Source of the DNA: Sisyra terminalis
Lineage: Eukaryota; Arthropoda; Insecta; Neuroptera; Sisyridae
Direction of reading: 5' to 3'
Assembly: GCA_958496175.1 (NCBI GenBank)
Contig: OY292276.1
Coordinates: forward strand, 18,680,001 to 18,744,000
DNA length: 64,000 nucleotides
The notes beneath the pieces are model-generated. The model had not been told where the DNA came from, did not search any database, and saw only the letters and a list, made by a program, of their open reading frames with translations. The stretch's first letter is position 1. Each line of letters starts with the position of its first letter. Made by a program: the position numbers and the translations under genes. This document shows, one piece after another, positions 45,185-56,349 of the stretch.

Positions 45185-45600
45185 AAATTATTCATTAGTT
45201 TATTAATTTTACTTGTCGTATGGCTCAATTTCTTCATTTCTTTTTTAAATATAACTAGGGATGCGATTGATACTGTATACTGTTATTGATAGTAATTTTT
45301 GAGATCCGACCGTGGATTCGTTACCGTAGTTTGATTTGTCGTCATATTTGAAAGAAAAAGGGAAAATGCATAAAATAGAAAAAGGAATTGATGCCTAGGT
45401 GGTTCTTGACATATTTTCCGATATATATTTAAATTACGGTAAAAACTACCGAAAAAAATTGATATATCGTTCATAAACTTTGATGTTTTTAACATCAATG
45501 TTGCATTCCTTCATACAACGCATTTCAACAGTCTTTAGCTGTTATCGGTAGGTAATGATTGTGTCAATTGTAAACAAATTGCATATAAAGTGTTTGTTTT
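45185..45600 (-). mobile_element. Hammerhead-like repeat, copy G, interrupted
   Basis: The tail (TTCATTAGTTTATTAATT, GTATGGCTCAATTTCTTC) lies at 45190-45240. The core region lies at about 45511-45560, followed by TAATGATTGTGTCAATTGTA and AACAAATTGCATATAAAG, shared with copies A and E. On the minus strand the core has decayed to CTACCGA, so it is inactive. Stem II (AACAG / CTGTT) and GAAA remain, and the stem III tract ATGCGT can still self-pair with two G-U wobbles. Confidence 0.65.
45257..45512. mobile_element. 256-bp insertion splitting copy G, hAT-like MITE?
   Basis: This piece separates the tail from the core of copy G. Its ends, AGGGATGCGATTGAT and (inverted) AGGAATGCAACATTGAT, form short imperfect inverted repeats. 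ATATAACT on the left (45249-45256) and ATACAACG on the right (45513-45520) match at 6 of 8 bases, as an old 8-bp hAT-type duplication would. It contains no transposase. The minus-strand frame at 45283-45498 lies within it and is not recognised. Confidence 0.5.
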
Positions 45601-47127
45601 AAATAACTTGTTAATAAGGATATTCGTTGAATTTAAATTTAATATTCTAAAAGTTATATGTAGGGTTCATAAGAAGTCTTTTTTAGATTAAAAAAATAAT
45701 AATAAATGATTTAAAAATTTGAAAATTCATAAGTGGCATTTCGAATGAGACATAAGAAGGTTTCAGACCTAAACCTATTACTGACTACTAAGCTAAAGTG
45801 TGTGTAAGAATAAACCCTTTTTTTAATTTACCATTAAAAAAACATAACAGTGATCAAAATAAAATCGGTATTAATTAAAATAAAATCCGTATGGAATTAT
45901 GTAAGTTATTGATTTTAAATTGAATAAACAAAAGTCGGTTAAATGCCGTTTTTTTTTCATACAACGGATTTATTTTTTTGTTAAAAAATGTTGTACTGGA
46001 GTTAATACTTTATACAGGCTTTAATTTATTGTTCGAGAAATTAAATTCAGGTTTTTTTCAACTTATTAGTATATGAAGTTTGTTTTAACTAACGATTTTG
46101 TATTATTGACTTGATTTCATTATTTCTATGTATTTCTATCTGTCACTATGCAAATATTAAATTTTAAACAAATAAAAAGGAAGACACGAAGTTAACATAT
46201 GAGTAGCAATTATAAATTTTAACTCTATAACTTATATAGTTTCAAAGGTTTTACATACTTGAAACAATTTCATATTTAGCAGGAGAGAATTTAATGCTCG
46301 ATTTCATGCAGTATGGATTAACAGTGATTTTGATAACATGATACAATTTCCGCATAGACGAAAATGCCACACATTTACTGACTGAAGTCATACAGACTGG
46401 TATACATAGTTATGCATGTATGGTGAAATGTTGGAAACAACGAGCTTTGAGAATAAGGAAAGCCCTTTTAATTAAGGTGTGGCGTCATACAAGCAATGTG
46501 CATATTATACATATTATAAATGTGTCTTAACACACATGCACATTATTAGTGAGTATGTATAATGTTCGACTTAAAATTCTACAGCTGTCACTTTATGCCA
46601 GCTTTGCCAAAGTTGAGCTTCAAACAGCTTCATACAAGAGAATTCGTTAGAATGTTGAAGTTTATCACATCATCAATGTGGGAATAATTTCAATGTTCCG
46701 CTCAGTACTTATTTGAACAATTAAAATGCACTAAATTTTATTATTGTTTTGTAAGTGAAATTGCATCTTAGTTTTTTATGTTTTTCTTAAATGTTATTAA
46801 ACTTAAAACAACATTATAATGTATAATTAGGTATATTCATCATAACTACGTTTTGTAATTTTAGGGCTTTCATTTACTGGATACAAAAACATTTTTTTCT
46901 ATTTATATTGTTGTATACAGCTAACTAATAGTATATGTTTTAACAAACAATACAGGTTCACTGTGTTTCCGTTTTAAAAGAAAATTATTAGTTTTCCCCG
47001 GAGGGAATAGAACCTATTGTAGATAATAATAAAAGCACAAGCATAAAATAGAATTCCATTATAATAAGTTTGCATACTCTCCAACTGCTCCCTTGGTTGT
47101 AATTTTACATCAATGAGGTATTGAAAG

Positions 47128-47130
<3 letters not shown>
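45601..47130. other. AT-rich stretch, no gene seen
   Basis: A patch at 46.28-46.65 kb is slightly GC-richer with palindromic TGTGTCTTAACACACA. No gene supported. Confidence 0.4.

Positions 47131-47132
<2 letters not shown>

Positions 47133-47180
<48 letters not shown>
47133..47180. repeat. (TA)24 microsatellite
   Basis: An uninterrupted run of 24 TA dinucleotides. Likely length-polymorphic. Confidence 0.97.
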
Positions 47181-47181
<1 letters not shown>

Positions 47182-47183
<2 letters not shown>

Positions 47184-48185
47184 CGCCCCTTAAATTTCGT
47201 AAATTTATTGATTAAATAAACTTTGATTGTCCTGATGTCTTATTAAACATGCACACCCGACCACTTTTCGCGTATAAATAAAACATTTTTCTATTGTGAA
47301 TAAATGATAAGATATATTTTCCGATCTGATTAAAAATGCGGAAATTAAATTTTGCATCACACAAAGTAGTAAGTCGTTAAAAAGACATTTAACCTTCTAC
47401 TACAAATATAATTACAATACTAAATGTGTTGAGTAGGGCGGTATTCATCAATTTTATTAACAGTTTAAATAGCTGATTTATTGTAAAGATAAAAAAATAA
47501 ACATCTTGTAAAAATAATTTAATGTATGAGTAATTTGGTGTAGATGGCAAAAATATTCAAAGTGAAGTTCGAGAAAAAATTTATAGTGAAATTCTTTATT
47601 GTATTATTTAAGGTATTTAGATGGAATGCTTTCCTGATAAAAAATAAAATCTATTGCATACTTGTTTCATTATTTTTGTAATTTTTCTTTGAAAAAAAAG
47701 AAAGTTTAAGTACTTTCCTTAAACATAGTTGGTTTATTAAAAATCAAGCAAAGAAAGATCTCTAATGCTAATTCCAGCACCATTACCAGTAGAACAATAG
47801 AAAATTCTATACACCTCTGGTTCTTTCTTTTTATGAAAGTAAAACTTCAACCGAAATTTTTGATCAGAAGAAAAAGGTAAGTCAAAATGAATAGGAATAA
47901 CTTAGAAAATATTGAGACCTTAAAAACTGCACCCAGATAATATTCTTTTAACAACTGCGAAAGCTTTATTTTTTGAATGATAAAAATTTTAATATTTTTC
48001 ATTCTAAAATTTAACACATCAAATAATATAACTCTTAAATATATTTTTGAAAAAAAAACGCTGAATGAATATAAATTTATTTGGATTATAATTTCTGTTT
48101 TCTACCTGATGGTAGAAACAGCTCCCCGCGTGGATGAACTCTTTACTTCAGCGCCATCTATTCCTTAAAAGATTATTTGAATTGA
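47182..48185. other. AT-rich stretch, no gene seen
   Basis: The frame at 47,977-48,168 is mostly A/T-driven and not recognised. Confidence 0.45.
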
Positions 48186-48189
48186 GATA

Positions 48190-48560
48190 GTTCATTTCTA
48201 ATTACAATAACTCTATGTTATTGGCTTCTTCCTCTTGGGACTTTTCAGTATATCTTCTACAACATCAAATATGATTCCTTTTCCTCTGAGAATGGGACCC
48301 ACTCAGTTCCTTTATCTACTTGTCATCATTCGATGTTAATTCCTTCGATAACTCTTCCCAGTGCCTTTTCGTTTGTGATTCAATCCGTCCATTTTATTTT
48401 CTTCATTGTTCTTCAACACCATTCTAAAAGCTCTAAATATACTTACTTTCGTTTTTTCTAAGGATCCAGGTTGCCGAACTATAAACTGTTATTCTTCACA
48501 CATAGAATTTGACAAATTGCTTCCAAAGTTTAAGCTCTAACTTTTAGTCAATATTTTTTT
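48190..48560 (-). mobile_element. RTE-like LINE, 3' end of ORF2, decayed
   Basis: On the minus strand GPILRGKGIIFDVVEDILKS (about 48,299-48,240) matches the C-terminal pattern I-G-H-I-L-R-G-x-G-x-x-x-D-V-x-E-G of insect RTE-type polyproteins. Upstream, fragments of I-E-A-F-R-M-W and K-x-x-W-T-D-R-I-T-N-E-K are readable across frames between 48,440 and 48,340. Broken by several stops. A separate lineage from the 5.4/56.4-kb pair. Confidence 0.75.
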
Positions 48561-49205
48561 CTTGTTTTTGAACGCAATTTTTACCATAACAAGACGTTCA
48601 TTAATAATATGACATTCAATTTAAACTTGACACCTTGTATTCTCTTTAAGTAACAAAATTATAAAATTTGATTTCTTAAGAATCTTTCTCGTTCAAAACA
48701 ATACACAGTTATCATTTTTAAAAACCAGTTGTTTCTTCTCCAACTGACTTTGAAACATATACTTTCATTGAAAACTCGATATCAAATTTTGACTTTTTAA
48801 ACATAATTTCCTAACATCTGTATTTAAAATACAAAAGAGTAAAACATAAAGCACAAAGTGTAAAAATTAATACACGAAAGTCAAAGCAACGAAATGCAAT
48901 ATTATTTTATTGAATCAATAATAAGATTTGAGAACTATCGTTGTGTGAGACATATAAAGACACTTTGAAACACAAGTCATCTGTGAAACAAGAGCTTTTA
49001 AGCTTTTAACCGAACTCACCATAGACATTACAATTGTAAAATTGAATCTATTTCCTGGTTATTTCACTTGAAAATCCACACACGAAAAGAATATGTATGT
49101 GTACTATATACATTTTGAAACAAAACCTATAATGCGCGTTGTTATGTCATGTGGAAATAGTATTGTCTTTATAAAACAAAGAAACGGCTAAGGTCCTCAT
49201 ATTGT
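48561..49205. other. AT-rich stretch, no gene seen
   Basis: No gene. ACATATAAAGACAC near 48,950 is a TATA-like site without a supported transcript. Confidence 0.4.
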
Positions 49206-49208
49206 AAT

Positions 49209-49277
49209 TTATTTTCTCTTTTTCCAGCTGAAAACGGCTTCGAAAATGTTGTAAACAAGTTTTTGCATGAAGTTTAA
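49209..49277 (+). other. Candidate short terminal coding exon
   Basis: A strong acceptor (TATTTTCTCTTTTTCCAG, AG at 49226-49227) is followed in one frame by ENGFENVVNKFLHEV and a TAA at 49275-49277. The peptide is more protein-like than the usual frames here and base composition rises. No canonical AATAAA follows closely and there is no upstream exon in sight. If the ratchet point at 17,040 marks a host gene, this could be one of its small exons; equally it may be chance. Confidence 0.22.
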
Positions 49278-49279
49278 TG

Positions 49280-50518
49280 GCTCGTTACTAGAATACAAGA
49301 AAATCGTTTTCAAGTAAAATAAGGATTTATCGCTTGTCTAATAATTTAACCAATCCCTGATTTTTAAGGTCGTTCTGCTCAAAAACTTTGTAAAAAATCA
49401 TTTCAAGTTTTTCTATTGGAAATTATTATATTAGACTTTTTATTACGCACCATAGAAGAAGATTCTACTAAAGTTTGGAAAGGAAACACTACTTAAAACT
49501 ATTGAAAATTGTGAACAATTCTTTTAAGCTAATGAAACAAATGGAATAGAATGGATTTTTTTTTAACTTTTTTCAGTAAATACACTTTTTTTTTTAATTA
49601 ATGTCTTACGTTTGGTGGTGTATTTAATTGAAAATATGAAAGAAGAAATAATCTATGCTATACGTTTGTGTACATGAAATGTAATAACTCAGCTTATAAA
49701 AGTAACGCCTCTAATTGGATTAGTGGAAGAAAATAATTGAATAGCATGTTGTTCCGTTTCTTCGGTTTACCTTTCTACTTTATAAATCTAGAAATGGGAA
49801 GAAAGCTAAAGAAAAGTCTTTTTACAAACAAGCAATTCTCTTGGGCTTAACGAAATTTCATGCTTTTTCTGATTTTAACAAGTTTACATACAATTTCAAA
49901 CCCCTTTTTACAATATAGCAATACACGTGTGACAAATATCGTATCTCCGAACAGTTTAATTAAAATTTCGTTTTGATTGCTTTTATGTTTCCCTATTCTC
50001 CTTTTTTTTATATGTAAGGAAAAACTTCTTTTTTTTCTTTATATAAAAAAATGTGATTTTTGTGAGAATGAATTGTATATTTTTCTTTTCAGATAAATAA
50101 CTGTAAGAAATTTTTGTGTACTTGTTGGAAAAAAATAATTGAAAATTGTTTACCATCTGAACAAATTCAATCCGGACTGAGTAAAAAAAACTTCCTTGCA
50201 ATGTAAATATTTTAATGCAAATTTTTATGATCACCTCCAAGAGGCTCTTTTGAGCCAATACAAGCACACCAAAGTTTAATTCTATTTTCCCCATACTCAT
50301 TGTTTACTTTGGTCAGTATAACTTTTATCTTCGTCAGTGAATTTTTCTTAATGGTTTCAATTGACTCAAGGAACATTCCTCAAAGGTGAGGTGAATTTTA
50401 GAAATAGAAAAATGTTACAGGAAGTCAAATTTGGAATATATGGCGACTTAACGATGACTATTGTTTCGCCCAAAAATTCAGTCGCAAGCTGGATTATCGT
50501 ATATTATCATGATGAAGA
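49280..50518. other. AT-rich stretch, no gene seen
   Basis: The 105-codon minus-strand frame at 49,983-50,300 is low-complexity (K/F/I-rich) and of chance length. Confidence 0.45.
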
Positions 50519-50529
50519 ATCCATGATTT

Positions 50530-50694
50530 TTTTATTGGTTTGTTCTTCTAGCGGTCTAAGCGACTCAAGGGTTATTAAAAATACATGAGATTAATAATCG
50601 AGAAATTTGCTCGATACGAGATTCGAACCCAACACTTTTGAACCCATCAGTTTTGAAGCGACTACCTTGACCACTCTGCCACCAGTAGGCTCAG
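50530..50694 (-). mobile_element. tRNA-derived SINE, minus strand
   Basis: On the minus strand the head reads GCCTACTGGTGGCAGAGTGG then TCAAGG (A box, 50680-50665) and GGGTTCGAATCTC (B box, 50630-50618), both close to RNA polymerase III consensus and Ser/Leu-tRNA-like. The tail shares TTTTTAATAACCCT and GTCGCTTAGACC with the 20.1-kb copy. TCCATGATTT (50520-50529) and TCCATGAATT (50695-50704) form a 10-bp target duplication with one mismatch. Better-preserved boxes suggest this copy is younger than the other. Confidence 0.88.
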
Positions 50695-50704
50695 TCCATG
50701 AATT

Positions 50705-51245
50705 ATCTGGCAACAAATGCAACTATTTTCCGGATGGATTTGTTTCCAAATGACTTAAATCTTAAATGGAGAAGTAGAATAAGAGAAGTAAGAGAAGAAA
50801 TCCTCTGATATTTCTGTAATGCCAACATAAAGATTTTCAAACCTAATTTCTTCTTCACACTGATGGTCGACTTGTATGAGGCTAGTTTTCTAAGTCTTCA
50901 CGACTCTTACTGAATTCATTATACTTTATACTACTCAAATACTTGCATTTTCGATCGAGTAGATTCCCTAAAATATTTCTGGATTTTTTTGTTTTTGATT
51001 TCATAATCGCAATATCGCTATATTTTCCATGATAAAAATCTTTAAGCTTTTCACATCGTAAACAAATGTTTGCCAAATTCAAACTTATAAACTTATCCCA
51101 TTCAAACTTCAAATGAATATCAAAGAACGTTGTATCAATTTAGGAAAAAAAGATTTTGGCCGATTTTATTACTGTTTACACCAGCTGTTTACATTGACCA
51201 ATCAAATTTGCTGGGTGCATTTTTTTTTTATTATACACATATAGA
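50705..51245. other. AT-rich stretch, no gene seen
   Basis: The 76-codon minus-strand frame at 50,882-51,112 (MKFEWDKFISLNLANICLRC and on) is not recognised. Confidence 0.4.
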
Positions 51246-51375
51246 TCATCAGGACTGTGGTCTTTTAATCCAATCCGATGGCAGAAATCCAGTATGGTAA
51301 AGAACACTCCCACTGGTACGTCTCTCAAGCATTAGGAAGGCCACGCGGCACTTTCCTCAGAGGTCAAATTTGTTA
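51225..51375 (-). repeat. GC-richer block ending in poly(A) on the minus strand, possible retroelement tail
   Basis: About 120 bp (GGCCACGCGGCACTTTCC, GGTACGTCTCTCAAGC, AATCCAGTATGGTAAAG) is much GC-richer than its flanks. Read on the minus strand it ends in ATAAAAAAAAAATG, as a short retroelement 3' end would. No frame or RNA polymerase III boxes are convincing, and I see no second copy in the window. Confidence 0.3.
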
Positions 51376-54300
51376 AAATATTATGTGGTTACGCTATTAT
51401 ATATCACTGCATGGATAATTCAACATTTTCTCATTTTTCTTTCAACAATAACTCAGGCCTCCAAAATAATTAAATTTCCATAATTTTATTTTTTGTAATA
51501 AAATTAAATCGCAAAAATAATGAGGAAAATAGAATACGACTAGCTGCATTAGTATTGCCAACAAAATTAGTATAATAATACAGCTTTAACATAGGTTGTG
51601 GAAATTGAATATTCCCGGGTTTTATTTTCTCTATATACCTAGATCAATATTAATTATGTCTGTAAGTATTATTATTGTTTTATTTGTGTAGTAATCTGTT
51701 TCAATTAGCGAAATATGCGTTAAGCATAACATAATACATCTGATACATCTTCTATTCCATAAACAACGGAATTCATTAGTGGCACATTCTGTCGCGAACT
51801 GTTTAATTAAGTTATAATTATTACTCGTAGGTCTCTTAAAAACTAATTAAAATTATTTTGTTTTGTAGTGAAGTATTTTGCTAATTGAAAACGAATTAAT
51901 AATTTTATTATTAGAATTCTATACTTGGAAAGTCGTTTATTATAGTATTGTCATTTATTGCTGTCTTTTCAAAAAAAAAAAAAAAAAATAACATTAATAT
52001 TTAATGCTATTTGAAACCATTTTTCTGAGTATACGGTTGATATTTTAATCGTGTTTCTTATCTAACCAATTCCAATAAAAGAATTATTTTATTGGAAATG
52101 ATTCGTTAAATGACAAATTATTTCTATGGCTTCCGGGTGAGAAAAGACAGCGACAAAATTTAATGATTCCACGTACTAAACCATACAGTACTAGAACAGT
52201 ATACAAGAATTTGAGTACTTAATTGTGTAATATGAGTGAATCTTCAGAATGGATTCCTGTTGTTTTTGATTCAATGTAATCATTTTCTTGTGATGTAATT
52301 TAAAACTATACATAATGTTTTATGATCTTAATTAGGGAATGGAAACATATTAATGAATTTGTCAATTTTCTGTTGACAATAAGAGTTATTATGTTCATTG
52401 AAACTTAAAACGGAAACATATTGTTATTATAAAACGTAAATTGTGCAAAGCATATATTTATAAAAAAATGTTCTTTACTAGTTGGCAAACATAAGTAGTA
52501 ACAGAAATTATCTATTGTGAATGATAAAAAATGTGTATTTTGAGTAAATTTGAAACATTAAATCCAAAATTTTTAAAATATTCGTTTCCTATGGTTTTGC
52601 CACCTAATATATTATATAGTTTCTTATTAAACGTCATCCGAAGTCAAAAAAATTGGTTAGCTTAACCAAATTTCTTAATCAAAATATAACGCAAATATCA
52701 CCGAAATTAGCATTTTTTTTAATACATTTACCAAAACTTAATTTTTCACATTGTATTTTTTTGTCTAATCTCTAGTTTATGGTCCTAACAATCATAGCTA
52801 AAACACGGTTTTCTTTTTTCACTTCTTTTTCACGGACGATCTTGTCATGAGTTCTGTTGTTACTTTTTCCCGAAGAGTCACCGGAAATGGCGTCGCAATG
52901 TCGGAATTTTAGATATTTTTCTACGAAAATTTTAAAAATGTAAATTTAAGATAACAAAAAGATTAAATAAAATATTTAATTTTTATCATGTTATATTTGT
53001 TAAAAAATGGGCTGTATTTTCCTCGATTAAACCTATGTAACACCTTAATTATATATTTATTTTTGATTTTTCCTATTTTTTGATGTTGATCAGGTCTAAA
53101 TAAGAAAATGTAGTGTAGATCATACTAGTATTAAGTTTCAAGGAATCATTAAGGTTTTTAAAAGAAGTAAAGATAGTAGTAACATGAACCTGCGAGTATG
53201 TCACAAAACAACATCGTTATATAGCAGTTGGAAAGTTATTAAAGTTACAAACGTCCTATTGCATTATTACTTTTCTTAAATTTGGATTTATGTTATCAAT
53301 TACTTAAATTATTGATCATTGAAACCCAAATTATTTTATCTAAATTAATTATTTTGTTTAGTATTATATGGCGAAGTTCTAACAATTTCTTTTCATTGCA
53401 ATAAATCGAAAATTAATTGTTCTTCAATACTATTGATAATATACTATTGAAAGTAATTTAAATATATTTTGCGACTTAGTGATATTAAGGTTTTCGTTCG
53501 ATTCACTTCTAAGAATTTCACCAAATGTTAGCATGTCTTTTGAAAATGAATATGTTGTTTTTCAGGGAAACATAAAAAGTTTTCCAAAGTTGTGAGAATT
53601 CTGCAACCCTTTGTTGAAATCAAACATTTTGATTTTGATTCGCAGTATGAAACTTTTATTTTTTCCATTATGTATTTGCATTTTATGTTTATATTTTATG
53701 ATGTCATAATTGATAATTAAGGGACTTTTCAAGTTACTTTGTGGGAAGTCTTGTAAAATGTAAGTTTCAACTTCCGTTATTATAGCTGATGTTAGCGAAG
53801 CAAAGTATCGTCATCAAAGTAATTTTCCAATTAATTACAGTTATCGTTATCTGGTCTTAAACGGCAAATGTTATTTTGTGCGGAAAACCAAGAGAGATTT
53901 TTTGATAATGGTATAATTTTCAATTTTCCGTGAAACAGTATTTTAATTTGATTTTGCATACTTCATCCAAGATTTAATCTCAAAGTTTTCTGCAATGTTT
54001 TGCTTTGATAGAACTTTAATTTATAAAAGATGTAAAAAGCGACATGCAGTGGAAAAACTGACCTCAATTATTTCAAGAATTTATTGTTTTCCTTTATCTT
54101 CTAAGAATTTATTGAGCGTGAAAAACTTATTCTTTTTTTTTAATAACGCTACATTTGATAAGAATAAAACTGAAAACTTGATGAAAAATGGAATTTGATA
54201 AACTTGTAAAGATTCTATTGTGTATTAGACCGCATAACAATGAGCATCTTTATTTAATTTTATTTCTCACCCATACTCTTATTGACAGCCGTATTGAACT

Positions 54301-55360
54301 ATTCCAAGTAAATTGCATTCTTGGCAAGTTGGCACATACCTCAATTTCATCAAAAGTGGTCGAATTATGTGCACGCTTCGATAGTAATAAATGAGCATGA
54401 AACACATGCAAACGAACGAAAATATACGTAAATTATGTACCTGAATGAAACGAGAACTGTGTATGTATTTATATATGTATGAAAAATGAACATACACATA
54501 TGTAAACTTTACGGAAATAGCATCAGCGACAACAATAATATAATATAAATAGGGTTGACTATTACTATCATTTAATAAGGTAAATTGTTGCAAAGGTGAA
54601 AATTTATAATATTTTATGAGTATTCCATTTATGTGCGCAGTATTATGTGTTACACTTAGCTATCTTCTACGTTTATTCTCACTTACCTACTCTCTGAGCT
54701 TAACTGGAGTTTATTGTACACAATAGACACAGTGCATGTATGTGAATATCTATGTCTACTATCACCAGAACATTTTGAACAATGCTACTTTATAACTTCA
54801 CGGTTGTTCTTTATTGCATATCTACCCCTATTTTACATATTAATATTAAAATAGAACTTGACAACTTTCTCCCTAGTTTCATCCACTTTATGCTATCCTG
54901 GTATAGTGAAAATACACTTGCAGATTTGAATACGGTACATATTGTTTTTAGTATACAATGTGTGAGAGTGATTTTACATTCAACCATACACACAAATACG
55001 TGTGGAAAATATACAGATATTGTTTACCAGACCGAATTTTCTTTACTCAGTGATGCAAAATAAAATAAATGGATCAACAGAAGCAATAAATTTGAAATGT
55101 TGAAGAGTTTAATATTAAAGAATTTCAGTGTGCATATATAACTAAAGCCTTTTAAGTGTTATGAGTTTGATTTTAAAATAAAGTTTTCCGCTGAAAAAAA
55201 TATCAATAAATTATTCCAACATATATTAAAAAAATGGCCAAAAAATGTTTATTTCCTTTTGGTTGAAGTTGAAGGAAGTATTGTAATCGCAAATATTTTC
55301 GGTTGTGAGATTTTGACGAAAAAAATATATTTAACTATTTCATCATAACATTTGAATGTT
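51376..55360. other. AT-rich stretch, no gene seen
   Basis: Includes a poly(A) run at about 51,970-51,988. Frames at 53.99-55.06 kb overlap on both strands and are of chance length. Nothing else supported. Confidence 0.45.
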
Positions 55361-55367
55361 GTTTCAA

Positions 55368-55930
55368 TATATGAGCCGTTTATTTCGAAAGTGGTCTAAA
55401 TCAATTTCAAGGACAATCCATAAGATAATTTTTAATTTGCTGATAGCCCAGATTATGCTGATATTTGTACTATTGAATTTTTACAAGTTATTAATATGGT
55501 ATTCGTTTTCGACTCACTACAAGCTTCTTTGATTATGAAATTTATGTATTTATTGTTGCAAAAAATAATAGGTATATAACGTTTTCGATAAGTAATAAAA
55601 TAATAAACCAATTTTCTCTATAAAAAAAATATAATTTAGAGTTAATTCAAAATTAACAATAATAAAAATTATCACATAACAATAATAATATTACCTATAA
55701 AAAGAAAATTTATTTTAAATTCATTCATTTAATAGTTCTACACAATAACACTTATTCTTATAAACACAAACTAAATTTTATTTATTATCACTGACAGTTA
55801 TAGCACACTGCAGTCGTCTATTACCTATTATTTAGTCTATTATCAAGGAGATACCAGAAGCGCTTTTACAGCTATTTGAACTATTCATAAAATGGAGTTA
55901 AGCTACTTTCAAAATAAACGGCTCATATAT
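55368..55930. mobile_element. MITE family with GAGCCGTTTAT termini, copy 2
   Basis: The left end TATATGAGCCGTTTATTTCG (55368 on) is inverted at the right as CAAAATAAACGGCTCATATA (to 55930). Blocks CAATTTCAAGGACAATCCAT and GATTATGCTGATATTTGTAC match copy 1 at 41.9 kb. It is about 270 bp longer than copy 1, with extra sequence around 55,500-55,850. A TA on each side fits a Tc1/mariner-type target. No transposase frame. Confidence 0.75.
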
Positions 55931-56345
55931 GAAGAACATTATTGTGCCACTAATCTCAAAAACAAAGTAGCGTAGAGAGCATTCATTTTGTGATATGATT
56001 GGGTATAATAATATCTAGCTGTCTACCTTTTATTATAGTTGAAATAAACTGAGCTACAATCCAAGTTTGCAAGAAAAATAGTTTGAGGTAATGAAATTTT
56101 AACTTTTGATTGCTTTAAAAATGCTTTTTCCTTGATTCCAAGTGAAAAAAACCCTTATAAAAATTAAATACACTTAAATTAAGCACCATTCCGTCAATGA
56201 TGTATGTATATAACGATTTTGCATTTCATATTAAAGGCTTGAAACAAATATAAAGAAACACTTGAAATTCATGAAGATCATCATCCATACCTCCCTGATT
56301 TGTGCTTTGTGTGTTGCTTCATGTAATTAGTAATCAATTAGCTTC
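55931..56345. other. AT-rich stretch, no gene seen
   Basis: Nothing supported. Confidence 0.5.
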
Positions 56346-56349
56346 TTTA

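Noticed and set aside
48095..48125. CTGATGGTAGAAACAG, hammerhead-like
   Set aside because: Core altered and no stem II hairpin.
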